Assembly (NCBI GenBank): GCA_038380435.1
Contig: JAWZYU010000683.1
Span: 1-64,000 of the forward strand
Source of the DNA: Ryuthela nishihirai
Taxonomy: Eukaryota > Arthropoda > Arachnida > Araneae > Heptathelidae
Length of the DNA stretch: 64,000 nt
Direction of reading: 5' to 3'
The notes beneath the pieces are model-generated. The model searched no databases and was not told the DNA's origin. It worked only from the letters and a program-made list of their open reading frames with translations. A program made the position numbers and the translations under genes. This document shows, piece by piece, positions 44,465 to 57,002 of this stretch (positions within the stretch are counted from its first letter, which is position 1; each line of letters starts with the position of its first letter).

Positions 44465-44826
44465 ACTGATAGTTTTTGATATTAACTATTATGGAAATAC
44501 TTAAGGAAAGTTTTCAGCGTAAGAAGTAAATTAATTTTTTTTTCAAATTAAAAACGACCGGTTTGGTTTTAAAGAAAATAAATATATAAACAATTTTAAT
44601 ATTTATTTTTAAAACTTGACCGTCAGTGTAATATATTATGCAAAATCTGTTGGCAACACCATGAAACAGTGCTGCTGACGTCATCTCGGTGTTTTTGCTA
44701 GTTTATCATTAACCCGTATTCACAGGCCGCGCTAACTTTCTCGGTAACCTATCAGAAACAGAATTGGGTGCATTGAATTAAATTATTCCTATTGTTTATT
44801 AAGAAGGATTTATTTTTTTTTTTAAA
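44465..44826. repeat. Dispersed repeat incl. inverted L fragment
   Basis: Paralogue of 12370-12766. The 44600-44826 part is reverse-complement repeat L with 'gctgacgtcatctcggtg'. Confidence 0.7.
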
Positions 44827-45028
44827 GTTGAGTGCTTAGCGCGCTTGGCTCCTGATCTAAGAGACCTGGGTTCGAGTCCCGGGTACGTCATGGTTGTTTT
44901 TTGTCGTTTTTCTGCTGATGGCGTGCCATCCTCTCAGACCTTCTACTCTGGTATATAAACTGACAGGCTCCTGTCAGACTTCTGTGGTAAGCAGCTGCTT
45001 GAGGGGATATTTATTTATTTATTATTAA
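44827..45028 (+). mobile_element. SINE-A in inverted L context
   Basis: Complete except for the first head bases; joined to inverted L sequence in the same way as the minus SINE-A of the L copies, so probably the same ancient insertion. Confidence 0.8.
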
Positions 45029-45194
45029 AAGTTGAGAAACATCCTGAAACAAATTTTAGAGAATATAATAGCAGGAATTAGATTCAAGGAATTAAATTAA
45101 TTAACCTTATTCGTGACGGAAATGCACATTACGAAACAAAAGGCGTATCCGGTTTAACGATTCGAAAAGCATTGTTGTGTCGTCGATTATTTAG

Positions 45195-48065
45195 CATAAG
45201 GTTTGTTTTCTTCCTTTCTCTTTAATCGTGAAACTCACAATGTAACATTTACTAGTGAATATAAAACTTATGTTTTCAACTGAAATAGATTTCATTGGTT
45301 GTTTAGATATGGTTATTTGTGTTATTAAGATCTTTCCGGGAGTCTTCGAAACGACACTTAGGAGTCATTTCTGCAGATAAGTTTAGTCTGTAGTCATTCT
45401 GCAAATAAGTCATCTGTCTCCCAACAGCTGTTCCAGTGAGGCCCCTCCCCAACCTTCTCTGAGCCTTCGGGGTCCTCGTGACCTGGCCGTTTAGCCCATT
45501 GTCTACAAAAAAAATGCCGATCACATGTAAAACTACCAACTCTGAGCGCTATATGATATCATATGCATTTTATTCTATGTATTTCCAGTCAGATATTCAA
45601 ATTGATTCTGTTTACATTTAAAAGCATCCAGCTTACAAAGAGGTTTATTCGTATGCATCACAGCGTATTCCTGCTATTATATTCTCAAAAAATTGTTTCA
45701 GGATGTTTCTCAACATTTAATAATAAATAAATAAATACCCCCTCAAGCACCTGCTTACCACAGAGGTGTGACAGGAGCCTGTCAGTTTATATGCCACAGT
45801 AGAAGGTCTGAGAGGATGGCATGCCCTCAGCAGAAAAACGACACAAAACAGCCATGCCGTACCCGGGACTCGAACCCAGGTCTCTTAGATCAGTAGCCAA
45901 GCGCGCTAACCACTCAAATTAAAAAAATAAATAAATCCTTCTTAATAAACAATAGGAATAATCTAATTCAATGCAACCAATTCCCGAGAAAACCGTGTAA
46001 AAAAATAAACCTTTAAAAAAAAATGCAGTGCATATGAAAAAATAGATATGAAAATCTTTTAAGTATTCATTTGATTTTTATTAATTTAAACACATTTTTA
46101 AATATATAAATGTTACTTATCTCGTATAAAAGTGTAAGTTAAAATAGAGTGGCAGAATGAGAAATAAGTGAACTCCTAAAATTAGTGCTGGCTGTGAATA
46201 CGGGTTTAATAATAAAGTAGCAAAAACACCGAGATGACGTCAGGAGTACTGTTTCGTTGTGTTGCCAGTAGATTTTGCATAATATATTACAGGCTCGTTG
46301 AAGTTTTAAAAATGCTTTTCTTAATCGTAACAATGTTCCTATTTAAGGTATATTTTTATATTATGTTTCGATCATCTCTGATACGTAAGATGCATTTTTA
46401 TTTTTCTACCTACAGAGAAGAAAAATGGTTATATAAAGTTTCGGAGAAGTATAGAAGAAACATTGTGAAGCCGTAGTAAAAGATGGAAGTTGCATACTTT
46501 GAGTTTCGCAATGCAAGCTTTTTTGAGTTGTTCCACTGGATTTTTTTTTCTCACCCTCGTACGATACACGGAGGAAGTAACCATTCTTTTGATTTATATA
46601 TTTTGGGTGAGTTTTTAGTGATGTACAGCGATGTGGAAGGGCTTTACATAGGCAGCAACCATTTATACGTTTACGTTGAACCGTTAAAGCTTTGAAAATT
46701 CCCGTTTTTTAAAAGTCATTTTCGGTAAAAAATTTGTTTTTTGCGAGTAATCTCAAGATTAATATTATTCTTTTGGCCCAGAAATGAAAATTAACACTTA
46801 TGTGCACGTCGTGGTGTAATAAGATAGAAAAATAGGAATGGATTGGCATCGCACCTTAACCCTTTTACCGTACGTTTGCAGTGTTTAAAAATTACGTTTA
46901 TGGTGAATAAATATTTCATTCTAGAGTGAATGGTAGGGTATTTATTGAGAGATGAAATAAACAGTTGCCATTATATTTCTATAAATAGGAATTGACTACG
47001 AAATATTTGTGTTGACACGAAATAGGGTTCCCATTAATTGTAGCCATGGAAATATCCCTTTTTTGAACTACGTTATTTGCGTTTTTAGAGTTAAGAACGA
47101 TAAGATAATTTTACAAATGCTAAGATGGAAAATAATTATCCGGTGCAATACACTAATTATTAAGAGTAAAACTGAAATCGGAACGTGATTTGAAGTTTCA
47201 TGTCAACTTTGCGTTTGATATTATTTTTTTTAGTGTGTTAAATATTCCAGCGTTCGTCATTAATATATTACGGCAACCAACGTTTTTATATTCGATATTA
47301 CACGTAGGTCGTACAGATGTGAGAGATATCTAATGCAAATGATATCGAATAAGATATTTGGCTACTAAGGTATTATGCCAATGTTGTCACCTTTTATTTC
47401 GTCCATCAGACAGGTATTGTGAGTGACCTCAAGAAAAAATACGTTTTGGAACATGTATTGAACTGAATATATAACTATATTGTGATTTCACAATATAGTT
47501 TTGTTGTATTGTTTTCACGAGACACTGAAAATGATTTTCGTCTTCACATTATAGAAATTGTGCTGGAAAGTAACCGAAACCGCGTTGCTGACGTCATCTC
47601 TGTTATATTCATTATATTGTAATAATATGATGTTTTCTCATTATATTATTAAGGCGCACACGTATTTCAGTTGGCTTACTTATGGCAATACGTAACTCTT
47701 ACACGGTATACGTGGGATATTTTATCCTTTAACGAGTCTAGGCAGGGAAAGTTTTCGTTATTCGATTATCTTGGTTATTTGATAGCGATTCCCACTGCTA
47801 CGTTATGTTCGCTAATATTCGTTCGTATAATATTTACTAATTGGCTTCGATCAGGTACGAGAAATGGTGAGAAAGGAAGCTTAAAGAGAGAAAACTTTGT
47901 TGCGGATATGGAGAGGTGTCGCTTCCTTCGAAGTCGGAAAACAATTAAATCAACAATGTTACTTTCAGACGTCAGCAAAGAATTATTACGAATACTTTCA
48001 TACAGTATACAGTTAATGAAATCTGTTGAAGTCAAACGTACGTTTTTCACGTTTTCTTCTAGGGA
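45195..48065 (+). repeat. Repeat L, copy 3
   Basis: Colinear with copies 1 and 2 and the most complete. It has neither the SINE-A of copies 1 and 2 (site near 46110) nor the SINE-B of copy 1 (site near 47805). Includes the embedded SINE-A (45718-45918, minus) and SINE-B tail (45413-45540). Confidence 0.85.
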
Positions 48066-48165
48066 ATCGAAGATTAGTTGTGCTTAGAAAAATAAGCCGT
48101 CTTTTAAGTCACGGAGGTAGGAAGAGGATATTTTAATGATACCGTATATGTGGTTCGAATACTTG

Positions 48166-48327
48166 TCTTGATTTAAGGGACCTGGGTTCGAGACCCGGGT
48201 AAAGGCATGTCTGTTTGTGTCGTTTTTCTGCTGAGGGCCTGCCATCCTCTCAGACCTTCAACTATGGGATATAAACTGACAGGCTCCTGTCAGACCTCTG
48301 TGGCAAGCAGCTGCTTGAGGGGATATG
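48166..48327 (+). mobile_element. SINE-A, head-truncated
   Basis: Begins at 'gatttaagggacctgggttc', B box intact, tail 'gcttgaggggatatg'. Confidence 0.85.
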
Positions 48328-48892
48328 TTTTTTATTATATGTACAGTGACCGTACGTCCTTTATTTAAGAGGACAGTCCTTTATTTCACTATCTGTCCTC
48401 TAGATTTTTTTTTCTTCTAAAATTGCGATTTTTCCTCTTTTGTTTTCGTGAATTAAAATAGTAAACTGAATATTGGCGCGCAGTAGATGGGTTGAAATTT
48501 TTAAATATTTCACCGATAAACAGGAATCTTTTAAAAACATTTTTTTAACTATTATCAACAGAAATTTTTCCTTTAAGTTTTAAAAGTCTCCTGATAATTA
48601 AGAAATAACTGCAACTTTTTAAAATTGGAAGTAATTATGAAATGTGTAGCTTTTTTTTTTTTGGTATATCACTGTAAAAATTGTTATTAAAAATAATATG
48701 TTACTACAGTGTTCGAATTTTTTGCTTTAATAAAATTAAGAATTAAAGTTTTTAATTTGGTATAAAACATGAGCTATTTCTGTTGATTAGTCATGTATTA
48801 AAAATATTCCAAATGCGACTTATTTATTGGACTGCAAAAAACCTGGACTTTTACTCAAATTATAGTATGGAGAAAAAAAATAAAAAATGGTA
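48328..48892. other. Unassigned AT-rich DNA
   Basis: Contains short inverted words (cgtcctttattt / gaggacag) at 48355-48410; otherwise nothing recognised. Confidence 0.45.
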
Positions 48893-49628
48893 GAAATGTT
48901 TTCTTTAAACAAGAATTTTTTTTTTTTATTTAGAAATCATTTCTATTAGTTCTTTTTTTTTTTATAAATTTTTATTTGTGTTGCAAGATGCATTTTTTTT
49001 ACTACATGACTAAAAAAGTCCTATTAAAATGAAAGATATGGTCTTTTTTGTAAAATGTTTTATTTTGAAAAAATCCGGATTTAAATGTTGATTAATTTGG
49101 CATATAACATGCCATAATTCCTTTCACTAATTATTTGGGAAAAAAGTTCTAAAGTTAAATTTGGCCTCTGGATGTAAACCAGTTTTTCAGGCTAGACACT
49201 TGAAAGGGTTAAGAAAAGTTCATTCTTGTGAAAAATATCTAAATTATGATTGCTTAAAATGCTATTATAGGCTTATATTTTATAATAAATGCAAACTGCT
49301 GTTTTTTTCATTATGAAACAATTTGTGATTTGTCCTTTATTTTCTCCGAAAAAATATGGTGAAGCAGGGAAGTAACGCGGCTCGCAGAAACAACAGACGG
49401 GCAGCCGGGCCCGTGTTGTTCTCTCGAGGGTGGGAATGGAGGCTTAAAAAATATGTCGCTCTCTGTGTCGGGTAAAGTCGACTAACCGTTCAGGAGAACA
49501 GACTGATTTAACGCACACGCTAAGAACTTTACCGCGACTTCGCCTACGGACTTTTGGATTCTTACGCGCGAATTATCGTCTATGAATTTCTGATTATTAA
49601 AATTATTAATAATTTAAGAGGAATACGT
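48893..49628 (+). repeat. Repeat P, copy 2: U2 upstream region without U2
   Basis: Matches 12767-13628 up to about 5 bases before the U2 start, including the presumptive promoter (49566-49590). The U2 body is absent; SINE-B sequence begins by about 49640. Confidence 0.8.
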
Positions 49629-49639
49629 GTATATGGTAT

Positions 49640-49845
49640 ACTTTAACGTGTATAGGGTATGGCTGTCCTGCACACAGACCAAAGGCTTAAAGTGCCATCT
49701 GACGGACGGCGGTTTTCCAAGCCCATCGGTGTCCTCTACTGACAGTGGGGAATTCTGCCGAGATAAATCTGAACCAGCAGGGTCTCAAACCTGGGAACTA
49801 AAGATTACGAGCTTGGCGCGTTACCGACTGAGCCCCTCCCCCCCT
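49640..49845 (-). mobile_element. SINE-B fragment
   Basis: Tail-truncated; same copy as 29401-29680 with smaller deletions. Confidence 0.8.
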
Positions 49846-50605
49846 CTCTGTGTTTTGAGTTCCTATTTGTAATGCTATGAAACAGATATCATCTCCGCGA
49901 TGAATTAATTTCTCGAATTGGATGTCTCCACGGTGTCAGATTGTGAATAAAACCAGTAAAGTTTGATAATTAAAATTAATCAATCGCAGTTATTTAAGCT
50001 GAAACGTTATAGTGGAATGGTATGTAATTTCCGGCTTTGATATTAAATTGCATTCGTATATTTTAAATATTAACGTTTCTGAAATATTATAATATTACTA
50101 TTAAACGTTGCTAACTGTAGTTCGATTCTTGTGTAGGTAAAATTTACGTGGTCTGTGAACTTTATTCTAAATATACGTAATAAAATATATTATGGAAAAG
50201 AAGAAATGAATTGAGAGTAAAATTTGACACTGAAGTCAAAGCGAATACATGGTTGCTATCGTAACTAAGGGCGACAGGTGCGAAGCTATCTACCTGCACG
50301 TGCGATTGTAAAATATTTGACCAATCGTAGAAGAGGTACACGAACAACCGTTGGGAAAGGCGGGAAGAAGCAAATATTTCATTAGAAACCAAATTAACGC
50401 CACCTAGAGGAATTTATTTCATTTAGCAATAATTGTCTACGTGTGAATTTAATTAAGTACGTAAGTAGTATTAATGCATTAATGTTTCAAAACTTTAATC
50501 AACACTATTTGAATATTAGCACATATAGTATGTTGGAATATAAATTTAGGGCACTTTTTTGGGTGAGGGGAAATGTGAATTTTTTTTTTTAGAGTTCAAC
50601 TTATT
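49846..50605 (+). repeat. Repeat M, copy 3 (truncated)
   Basis: Left flank 49846-49924 is shared with copy 2 only; repeat M proper starts at 49925 and breaks off at 'agagttcaacttatttg'. Confidence 0.85.
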
Positions 50606-51387
50606 TGAAGTATTAGTAAGAAGAATTAAAATAGTATATGATAGAGTAGAAATCCTGTTTCCCGGCGAAAAGGGTTAATAGGCACAACACGAATGACCCT
50701 TGTTTTAAGCGATAAATAATAAATAGTTTGGCGGTTATTAATATAAAGAAATTTTAAATATGAACTGATGCATCTGGTTGTCATAGAGGCTGTTATGCTA
50801 TACGCCGTAATTGAAGGCGTCATGTCGGTATAAAAGCAACCGAAACATCCGATCTTTAGAAGTGGTTGCAACACTGGTCCCTTGGTTCTGCAGCTAAGCA
50901 CGCTAACCACTGGGCAACGGATATTGTAATAAGCATATTTTTCTAATCTTTACGTGTTTTTAATGAATATTCGTTATTTTTATGAAGCGTTATATATGGA
51001 AAAGGGGTAGGTTCGAAGGAATGATTTGAAGTAATTTAAGGTTCTGCCGTGTGTAGATATATTTCACTGATTACACCATTTCACTCAAGTAATAACCTTA
51101 TTCTGTTCACTAAACAGTAAAGCGTTAGATTTAACGGTTGAATTTGCAGTGATTTCTGTGGGATAAATTGTTGAATGGATAACTGAAATATTACCGCAAA
51201 ACTATTAAGAAAATATAGATGTGATACATATTTCTTTTCCGTTAATCTTACTGACTTAAGAGAACAACTTAGATAAGTTCCACACTTTGAAACGAGTATC
51301 TTTGTTATCTGCTTGCAACTTAATAATAAGCGTTGAAATGAATTGTACGCTTTTTGCTAGTAGCGGTGAGTTTGTTCTTTAAGGGTT
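50606..51387. other. Unassigned; SINE-A head scrap at 50873-50925
   Basis: 'gctaagcacgctaaccactg' and neighbours are a diverged minus-strand SINE-A head. The rest is unrecognised. Confidence 0.5.
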
Positions 51388-51748
51388 GGGTTGTTTTACT
51401 ACCTCTGAGCGGCATTTTTTTGCACACCATGGGCTAAATGGTCAGGTCACATGGACCCCGAAGGCTCAGAAAAGGTTGGGGGAGGGGACCCACTGGAACA
51501 GGTGTTGGGAGACAGATGGTAGCCTCCCGTCAAGGCCATCCAGCGTGTTCTTTAACGTGCACACGGGACCACGGCTTAACGTCCCGTCAGACGGACGGCG
51601 GCCTTTCCAAGCCCATTGGTGTTCCCTACTGACCGTGGGCAGGGCGTGGAATTTTGCGGAGATAAATCTCAACGCTGACCCAGCTGGGACTCTAACCTGG
51701 GAACTACAGATTACGAGCCTGGCGCGCTACCGACTGAGCCACCCCCGC
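51388..51748 (-). mobile_element. SINE-B, nearly full length
   Basis: Complete ends; about 20 bp lost near 51560 ('gggtatggctctcccg'). The B box reads 'gggactctaacctgg', a decayed GTTCGA. Confidence 0.87.
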
Positions 51749-52630
51749 CCATTTGTAAGGGTAATCAGCAATTGAGTACGTTAGAGATTCGTGCAAAAGC
51801 TATGTGACGCGTGTTTCTTATTACATGGCTTAACCCTTTCAGGACCATAAGGTTTCTAAGAGTAAATATTAGTATGTAACTGTTTATTTTAGTTTGTTTA
51901 GACGTAAAATAAATAAAAATCATAAGAAAAATACATTACTATGTGTAGGTTTATTGAAATTTTATGGGAAATATTTTTCCAATGGACTATAAAGGTAACA
52001 CAAATTATAGTTAGGCTTATTATGCAATGTGTTTTATTTATTGGTTTATTAGAACAAAATGTTAACTAAAATAATACAAAATTATGAAATAAAATTACTA
52101 TACAAAATGATGTGCTAATTATGATGTTCTGCGAAGGAATTTCTTTTGGTAGTGAGGCAACGATGGACATTGCAGATAGTACATATATTATGCGTCCTGA
52201 CAGTTCTGTTTTTGTTTTCTAAACGTTCCCGTTTACATAATTGCGTTCGGCATACGTTCTATTTTGACATTCTGTATAAAAAATGCAGATAAGGTTATAA
52301 TTAAATGCGACAATCACCAATTTTAAAATGGGAAAAATGTTTCCCTTAGTCGTGAAAGGGTTAACGTCGTATGCGACGGAGGGACGTCTTGCATAATCGC
52401 TTGGCGTTTGAATTTCTGAGGAATACTAAACACTGTACTGTTTACGATAGGGGGGAACTCGAAGAATTTGATAGAACGCTGTTTACCTGAGATGAATGTT
52501 TCGTGTAGAAACATTTTTTTTTTTAATCCAAAACAAAACTTTTTAGTATGGGTGAAGTAAAGTTTTCCTGTTTGGTAAACGGTCTTTTTTTTTTGGCTTC
52601 TTTGCGTTTGTTTAGCAGTGTACGTATTAC
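51749..52630. other. Unassigned AT-rich DNA
   Basis: Nothing recognised. Confidence 0.5.
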
Positions 52631-52633
52631 GGC

Positions 52634-52967
52634 TAGTTGCGGGGTGGCTTAGTTAGTACCGCGCAAGCGCAAGGCTCGTATCAGCTTTCATTCGCACCCG
52701 AACCAGTGTTGATATTTATCAATCTAGAAACTCCTCGCACCACTACTGTTGGTGTGAAACACCGATGGGTTTATAAAGTATCTGGTCTGTGATAAAACAA
52801 TTAGAGCATGTTGAAGAACATCCTGGATTGTCTTGTGTGTAGGTTACAGGACGGCTGTTGCATTTACTTTTCACCTCTATCCTTATATGAACCTTCGGTG
52901 TCGTCGTGACTGCCATTTAGCTCATTGTGTGCATGAAAATGGCGGTCATAGGTAAAAGAACCGAATG
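52634..52967 (+). mobile_element. Old, diverged SINE-B
   Basis: Head 'gcggggtggcttagttagta', body 'acaccgatgggttt', 'catcctggattg', 'catttagctcattgtgtgc' and tail 'ataggtaaaag' in the family order, with many substitutions. Confidence 0.75.
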
Positions 52968-53718
52968 GAACAACGTAGCATGGTAAAATGTACGTAATTT
53001 TGTAATAACACCAACTGAAATTAGCATAAGTTACCATGTTAATGTGGAGTAGGATGTAGTACGAAAAAAGGTGATATTTTTTAAACTATTTGAAAGTAGA
53101 GCTGGATGGAAGTAGTCTAATATGACACGAACATGTCGAAAAATTTACTTTATCGACATCCTCGTCATATTGTCATGGTAACCATTTATTAATTATTTAT
53201 CCATTTATTAATTATTTATTTTGAACATGAAGAAGAGTAATGGCAACGTTATTTTATATCAACTTAGTGACGTAATAGTTTGTTTAGGTGTTGAAAAGAA
53301 AGTTGCCATTTTGGATGTAGTTTTAACTATTAATTGTGTTAATTGAAATTCTTTTCGGGTTTAAAGTAACTGGTTGGAACACATCGGTTCGTAAATAGTT
53401 TCGCTTATGTAATTCAGAGTTAAGGTAATGCCGGAAGATTTAAATATAGTTCTACTTTTAGAGAAATATGTTTCTGTTTGTCGGTAATTGGTGTAAAAAT
53501 AACGATTACTTTTTATAAATAAATTTTTAAATGTGGATATGCCTGACGTGTAGCTTAGGTTGCATTTGTTTAGTTTTTGTGATTAAACAGCCTTTGTTTT
53601 TATTTTTTTTAATCCTCCATATTTAAAAGGACACCATACAGATAATTGGTATATTAAATATTGTTTATTTTCTCCTTAGTAATTCGTATTGTTTCCCATC
53701 AATGCTGTAAAACCCTTT
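52968..53718. other. Unassigned DNA
   Basis: Nothing recognised apart from a direct repeat 'tttattaattatttat' near 53185-53220. Confidence 0.5.
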
Positions 53719-53729
53719 GCGCTACACTA

Positions 53730-53940
53730 TAAATAAAATAAATAAATACCCCCTCAAGCAGCTGCTTGCCACAGAGGTCTGACAGGAGCCTGTCAGTTTA
53801 TATGCCATAGTAAGAGATCTGAGAGGATGGCAGGACCTGAGCAGAAAAACGACACACACATCCATGCCAAATCCGGGGCTCGAACCCAGGTCCCTTAGAT
53901 CAGTAGCCAAGCGTGCTAACCACTCGGCCACGGGACGGCT
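53730..53940 (-). mobile_element. SINE-A, reference full copy with 11-bp TSD
   Basis: Flanked by 'gcgctacacta' at 53719-53729 and 53941-53951. Tail TAAATAAA-type, then 'ccccctcaagcagctgcttg'; hairpin 'gacaggagcctgtc'; head ends 'actcggccacgggacggc'. 211 bp, non-coding. Confidence 0.93.
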
Positions 53941-53951
53941 GCGCTACACTA

Positions 53952-54385
53952 CAGATGATTAAAACAGTTTTCTTGTAAGAACTTGCTTTAAATATAAATT
54001 GGTTTACTACTACCCCCTTCCTTACTGAAAACATTTGATTGTTTTTTATGTATTCTGTTACTAGGCCCTGGAATAACCTGTTGCTGAGAAACAGTAAAAC
54101 TGTTCCTAATACCGGAATTAGTTTCTGTCAATGTAGTATAACTTTTTGTGCTCAGCTTTACAGCTGTTTGAAAAAGTTCAATGAAAGAAACTTTAAATAT
54201 AAATAAGTTGACTAGTCCCCTTCCTTACTGCTATTAGGTGGTGGTGTATGATATATTCCTTCATCTGGCCTGGATTAACCTGTTGCTGAAGTAGAGTAGA
54301 ACTGTTTCTAATACTGTAATTAATTTTTGCCAATGAAGTATAACCTTTTGTGTTCAGCTTTACTGTGGTTTCGAACATTCTGAAC
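53952..54385. other. Unassigned, with internal duplication
   Basis: 53970-54180 and 54180-54370 share similar stretches ('cccccttccttactg', 'taacctgttgctga', 'gtataac..tttgtg..cagcttta'), an imperfect tandem duplication of about 210 bp. Confidence 0.55.
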
Positions 54386-54512
54386 ATCTGTCTCGTAACA
54401 ACTGGTCCCCTCACCCAACCTTTTCTGAGACTTCTGGGTCCTTGTGACCTGGTCATTTAGTCCATAGTGTGCAAAAAAAAACTGCTGTTCAGAGGTAAAA
54501 TAACCCAACCTA
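54386..54512 (+). mobile_element. SINE-B tail fragment
   Basis: From 'catctgtctcgtaacaactg' to 'cagaggtaaaataaccca'. Confidence 0.8.
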
Positions 54513-54622
54513 GAATGCTGTTTCTAGTGACTTTCTGCTAACACAGTTGTATAAGATCTGTAATATTAAAATGGTGTGAAAATTTTATTGCAGTTTTTAA
54601 TAAGTGCTATGACAGTGATCAC

Positions 54623-54799
54623 TTGAAATCCAAAGTGAATGCACAGTATTCCCTGTTAAGAAACAATAATTAATAGATTCTGAAAAAAATTCATCACCGC
54701 CATGGCGTGGTGCAATGGTAGTGCGCTCTGGCATGAATCTGGAGAGATGCGGGTTCGATTCCTGCCGTGGCGGCGATGAATTTTTTTCAGAATCTATTA
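54623..54799 (+). mobile_element. Inserted unit with tRNA-like hairpin
   Basis: Flanked by direct repeats 'acagtgatcac' (54612-54622 and 54800-54810). It contains the tRNA-like foldback at 54670-54800. The last base of the foldback overlaps the right direct repeat, so the exact limits are uncertain. Confidence 0.45.
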
Positions 54800-54800
54800 A
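54670..54800 (+). repeat. Perfect inverted repeat enclosing tRNA-like unit
   Basis: 26-bp arms (54670-54695 and 54775-54800) pair perfectly; after one mismatch pairing goes on for about 9 more pairs into the tRNA-like acceptor stem. The interior has a perfect A box 'tggtgcaatgg' (54708-54718) and B box 'ggttcgattcc' (54752-54762). A 7-nt anticodon-like loop 'catgaat' (54732-54738) would give TGA, but position 33 is A, not T, and three extra bases separate acceptor and A box. This is not a standard tRNA. Confidence 0.75.
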
Positions 54801-54810
54801 CAGTGATCAC

Positions 54811-55325
54811 AATTAATTTTGCTAACATTTCATCAATTGTATTGTGTGCAATGTCATAAACATTGATAACTGTTTGTTTCCTAGTTGTAAAATCTAGTAT
54901 TTTAACCTGTTACAATAATAAGAGAACTGTGCTTGTGTGTGCAGCATTGAATGAACAACTGAAATTTTTTTTTATGATGTAGGTTACATTGGCAGGCTTC
55001 AGTGGCAGTGTGGTTCTTGCAGAGGAGAGTGATATATCCTGTGTGTGCGTGCGTGCTAAATGACACACCAAGTGCCACATAGGCAACTGTTCTGTTCACA
55101 TAGCTGTGATACTCATAAGTGATGCTGTAATTACTCAGTGCACTAATGGAGGTACCTTTCATCTTAATTTAGATATCACGTAAGGACTGTGATAAATCTG
55201 AAGTTGCATAACTACCAAATTTAATCTTATCAATATAGGGATGTTTATAAAAGAAGGTTAGGAATGTTAAGAAGTATTGAAAATTGTAGTTTTTAATAAC
55301 CTAGTAAAATTTTTTTTGTCCATTT
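54811..55325. other. Unassigned DNA
   Basis: Nothing recognised apart from a short (TGTG) tract near 54940 and 55040. Confidence 0.5.
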
Positions 55326-55329
55326 TGAA

Positions 55330-56120
55330 ATTCTTTAATTTTATCACCACGAATAATTACCATACATAAAAATCTAATCATGTTCGCTAGCCACTGAACA
55401 CTAGTAGAGTATCTTAAGTCAAAGATGCTGCCACGAAGAAAGGCATGAGAAATGTGTTGCTCTTGGAATATCTGCTCTTTGAATATCTTGTTGAGCAGAT
55501 AAACTTGTAATGTTGATTTTGCGTTGGCCGATTGATTTTAGGAAGTTTTAATGATTCTTTTAAATATTTATAATTGGCCGCTATTGGATGGTTGACATTT
55601 ATACATGTATACTGGTATATGCAACATAAAATGACTAAAACTAATCGTGTATAGCATAAATCTAACATTTAAGTACTGATGGACAACCAACATCATTATG
55701 GAAACAGCATAATGGTAGAGTCATCAGTAGCCTGAGGCAAGGCATGCTATTGGATTCAAGACGTACATTGTGATGTCAACATAATATTTGTTCAAGCTTA
55801 ATGTTTTCTGTGTCATTCATACTGATGAGAAATTACAAATTTGGACTGGTCGCATTGTTCACGTAAACGGACATATATCATAGATATACGTTGCAATGTG
55901 GGCAATAATTTTAGCCTCTTATCAAGCTGTTCATTTACTTTAAGACATAGATCTCTGGAGGTATAGCCATCTAGAATACTATTTTTAATAGTTATTGGAG
56001 ATTGTTGCAGTTCATGTATGCAGATTGTTCTTTGACTTAGGATACTCTACTGGTTTTCAGTGGCTAGCGAATATGATAAGATTTTTATGTACAGTAATTA
56101 TTTGTGGTGATTAAATTGAA
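55330..56120. repeat. Foldback element with 85-90 bp arms
   Basis: 55338-55426 and 56025-56118 are imperfect reverse complements ('ttcgctagccactgaa', 'agtagagtatc', 'taagtcaaaga'). The roughly 600-bp interior has no coding frame. It may be a non-autonomous DNA transposon; no target duplication identified. Confidence 0.65.
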
Positions 56121-56440
56121 TATATCTTACTGTGAATAGTATTAATTATATTGAAATTCTTAATTCTGGTGGTATTAAATAGTAATATTTGATCATATAA
56201 AAAAAAATTACCATTTTTTTTTCAGTAGAGTAATAGTTTGAATACATGAAAAGCCAATAATCTGTGCAACAGTTTTTCTTTGAAATTGGTAGATATTTTA
56301 AAAAATGAATGATGGCTAGGTTATAACTATAACTATGTGTATGGAAGGACAGCTATGCACCAATCCCGTGTGATGATGCATAGAACTGGCCAAGCCTAGC
56401 ACCTAATGTCCGACCCTGCCTTCTCCTGGTGTAGACCGTT

Positions 56441-56696
56441 AGTACCTTTCAAAAGAGATACTCTCTTGTGGAAGTGGAAGGAAGGGGAGGGCTGCCAGAT
56501 TAGTGTGGCCTACTGATCTGGACAACTATGGCTACTTTTCTTTTTTTTTTCTATCCTGCTGACGAGTGGTCAACCACACAGGGTCCTGGTGCTGACCATA
56601 TAAACCAACCTGAATTGAATTATGTCTGTCAGGTTGATTATAGATTCTCATTTTGCTGCACTGGTGGGCTACTGTGGAGGGAAAATCTTCCGCTGT
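56441..56696 (+). mobile_element. RTE-like LINE 5' UTR fragment
   Basis: Matches 36328-36574 ('agggctgccagattagtgtg', 'ctgatctggacaactatggc'), then diverges. As LINEs usually lose 5' ends, a 5'-only piece implies a later deletion or recombination. Confidence 0.85.
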
Positions 56697-56992
56697 ATAT
56701 CCCACTGAAGCATTTTACTTTACCCTGAGAAAACAGGTAGGTTTTTTTAAAGGCAACTTTATTGGTAAATATTGAAGAATTATTTGTTTTTGCTTGTTAA
56801 TATTTAGTTGCCTCAGTTATGCAGTTATGAAAATTGATTGTTAATGAAGCGAGGTGTAAATTGCCTTCAATGTTTTTGAGTACACAGTGTACATTTAGAC
56901 AGTGTGACTGCTAATTTATTAACATAGAAGTGTTGTGAAAAGGTGAAATATTTAAAATGTAAATTTTTAGCATTTTTTTTTGTCAGTAAGTC
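56697..56992. other. Unassigned AT-rich DNA
   Basis: Nothing recognised. Confidence 0.5.
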
Positions 56993-57002
56993 CTATGACA
57001 GT

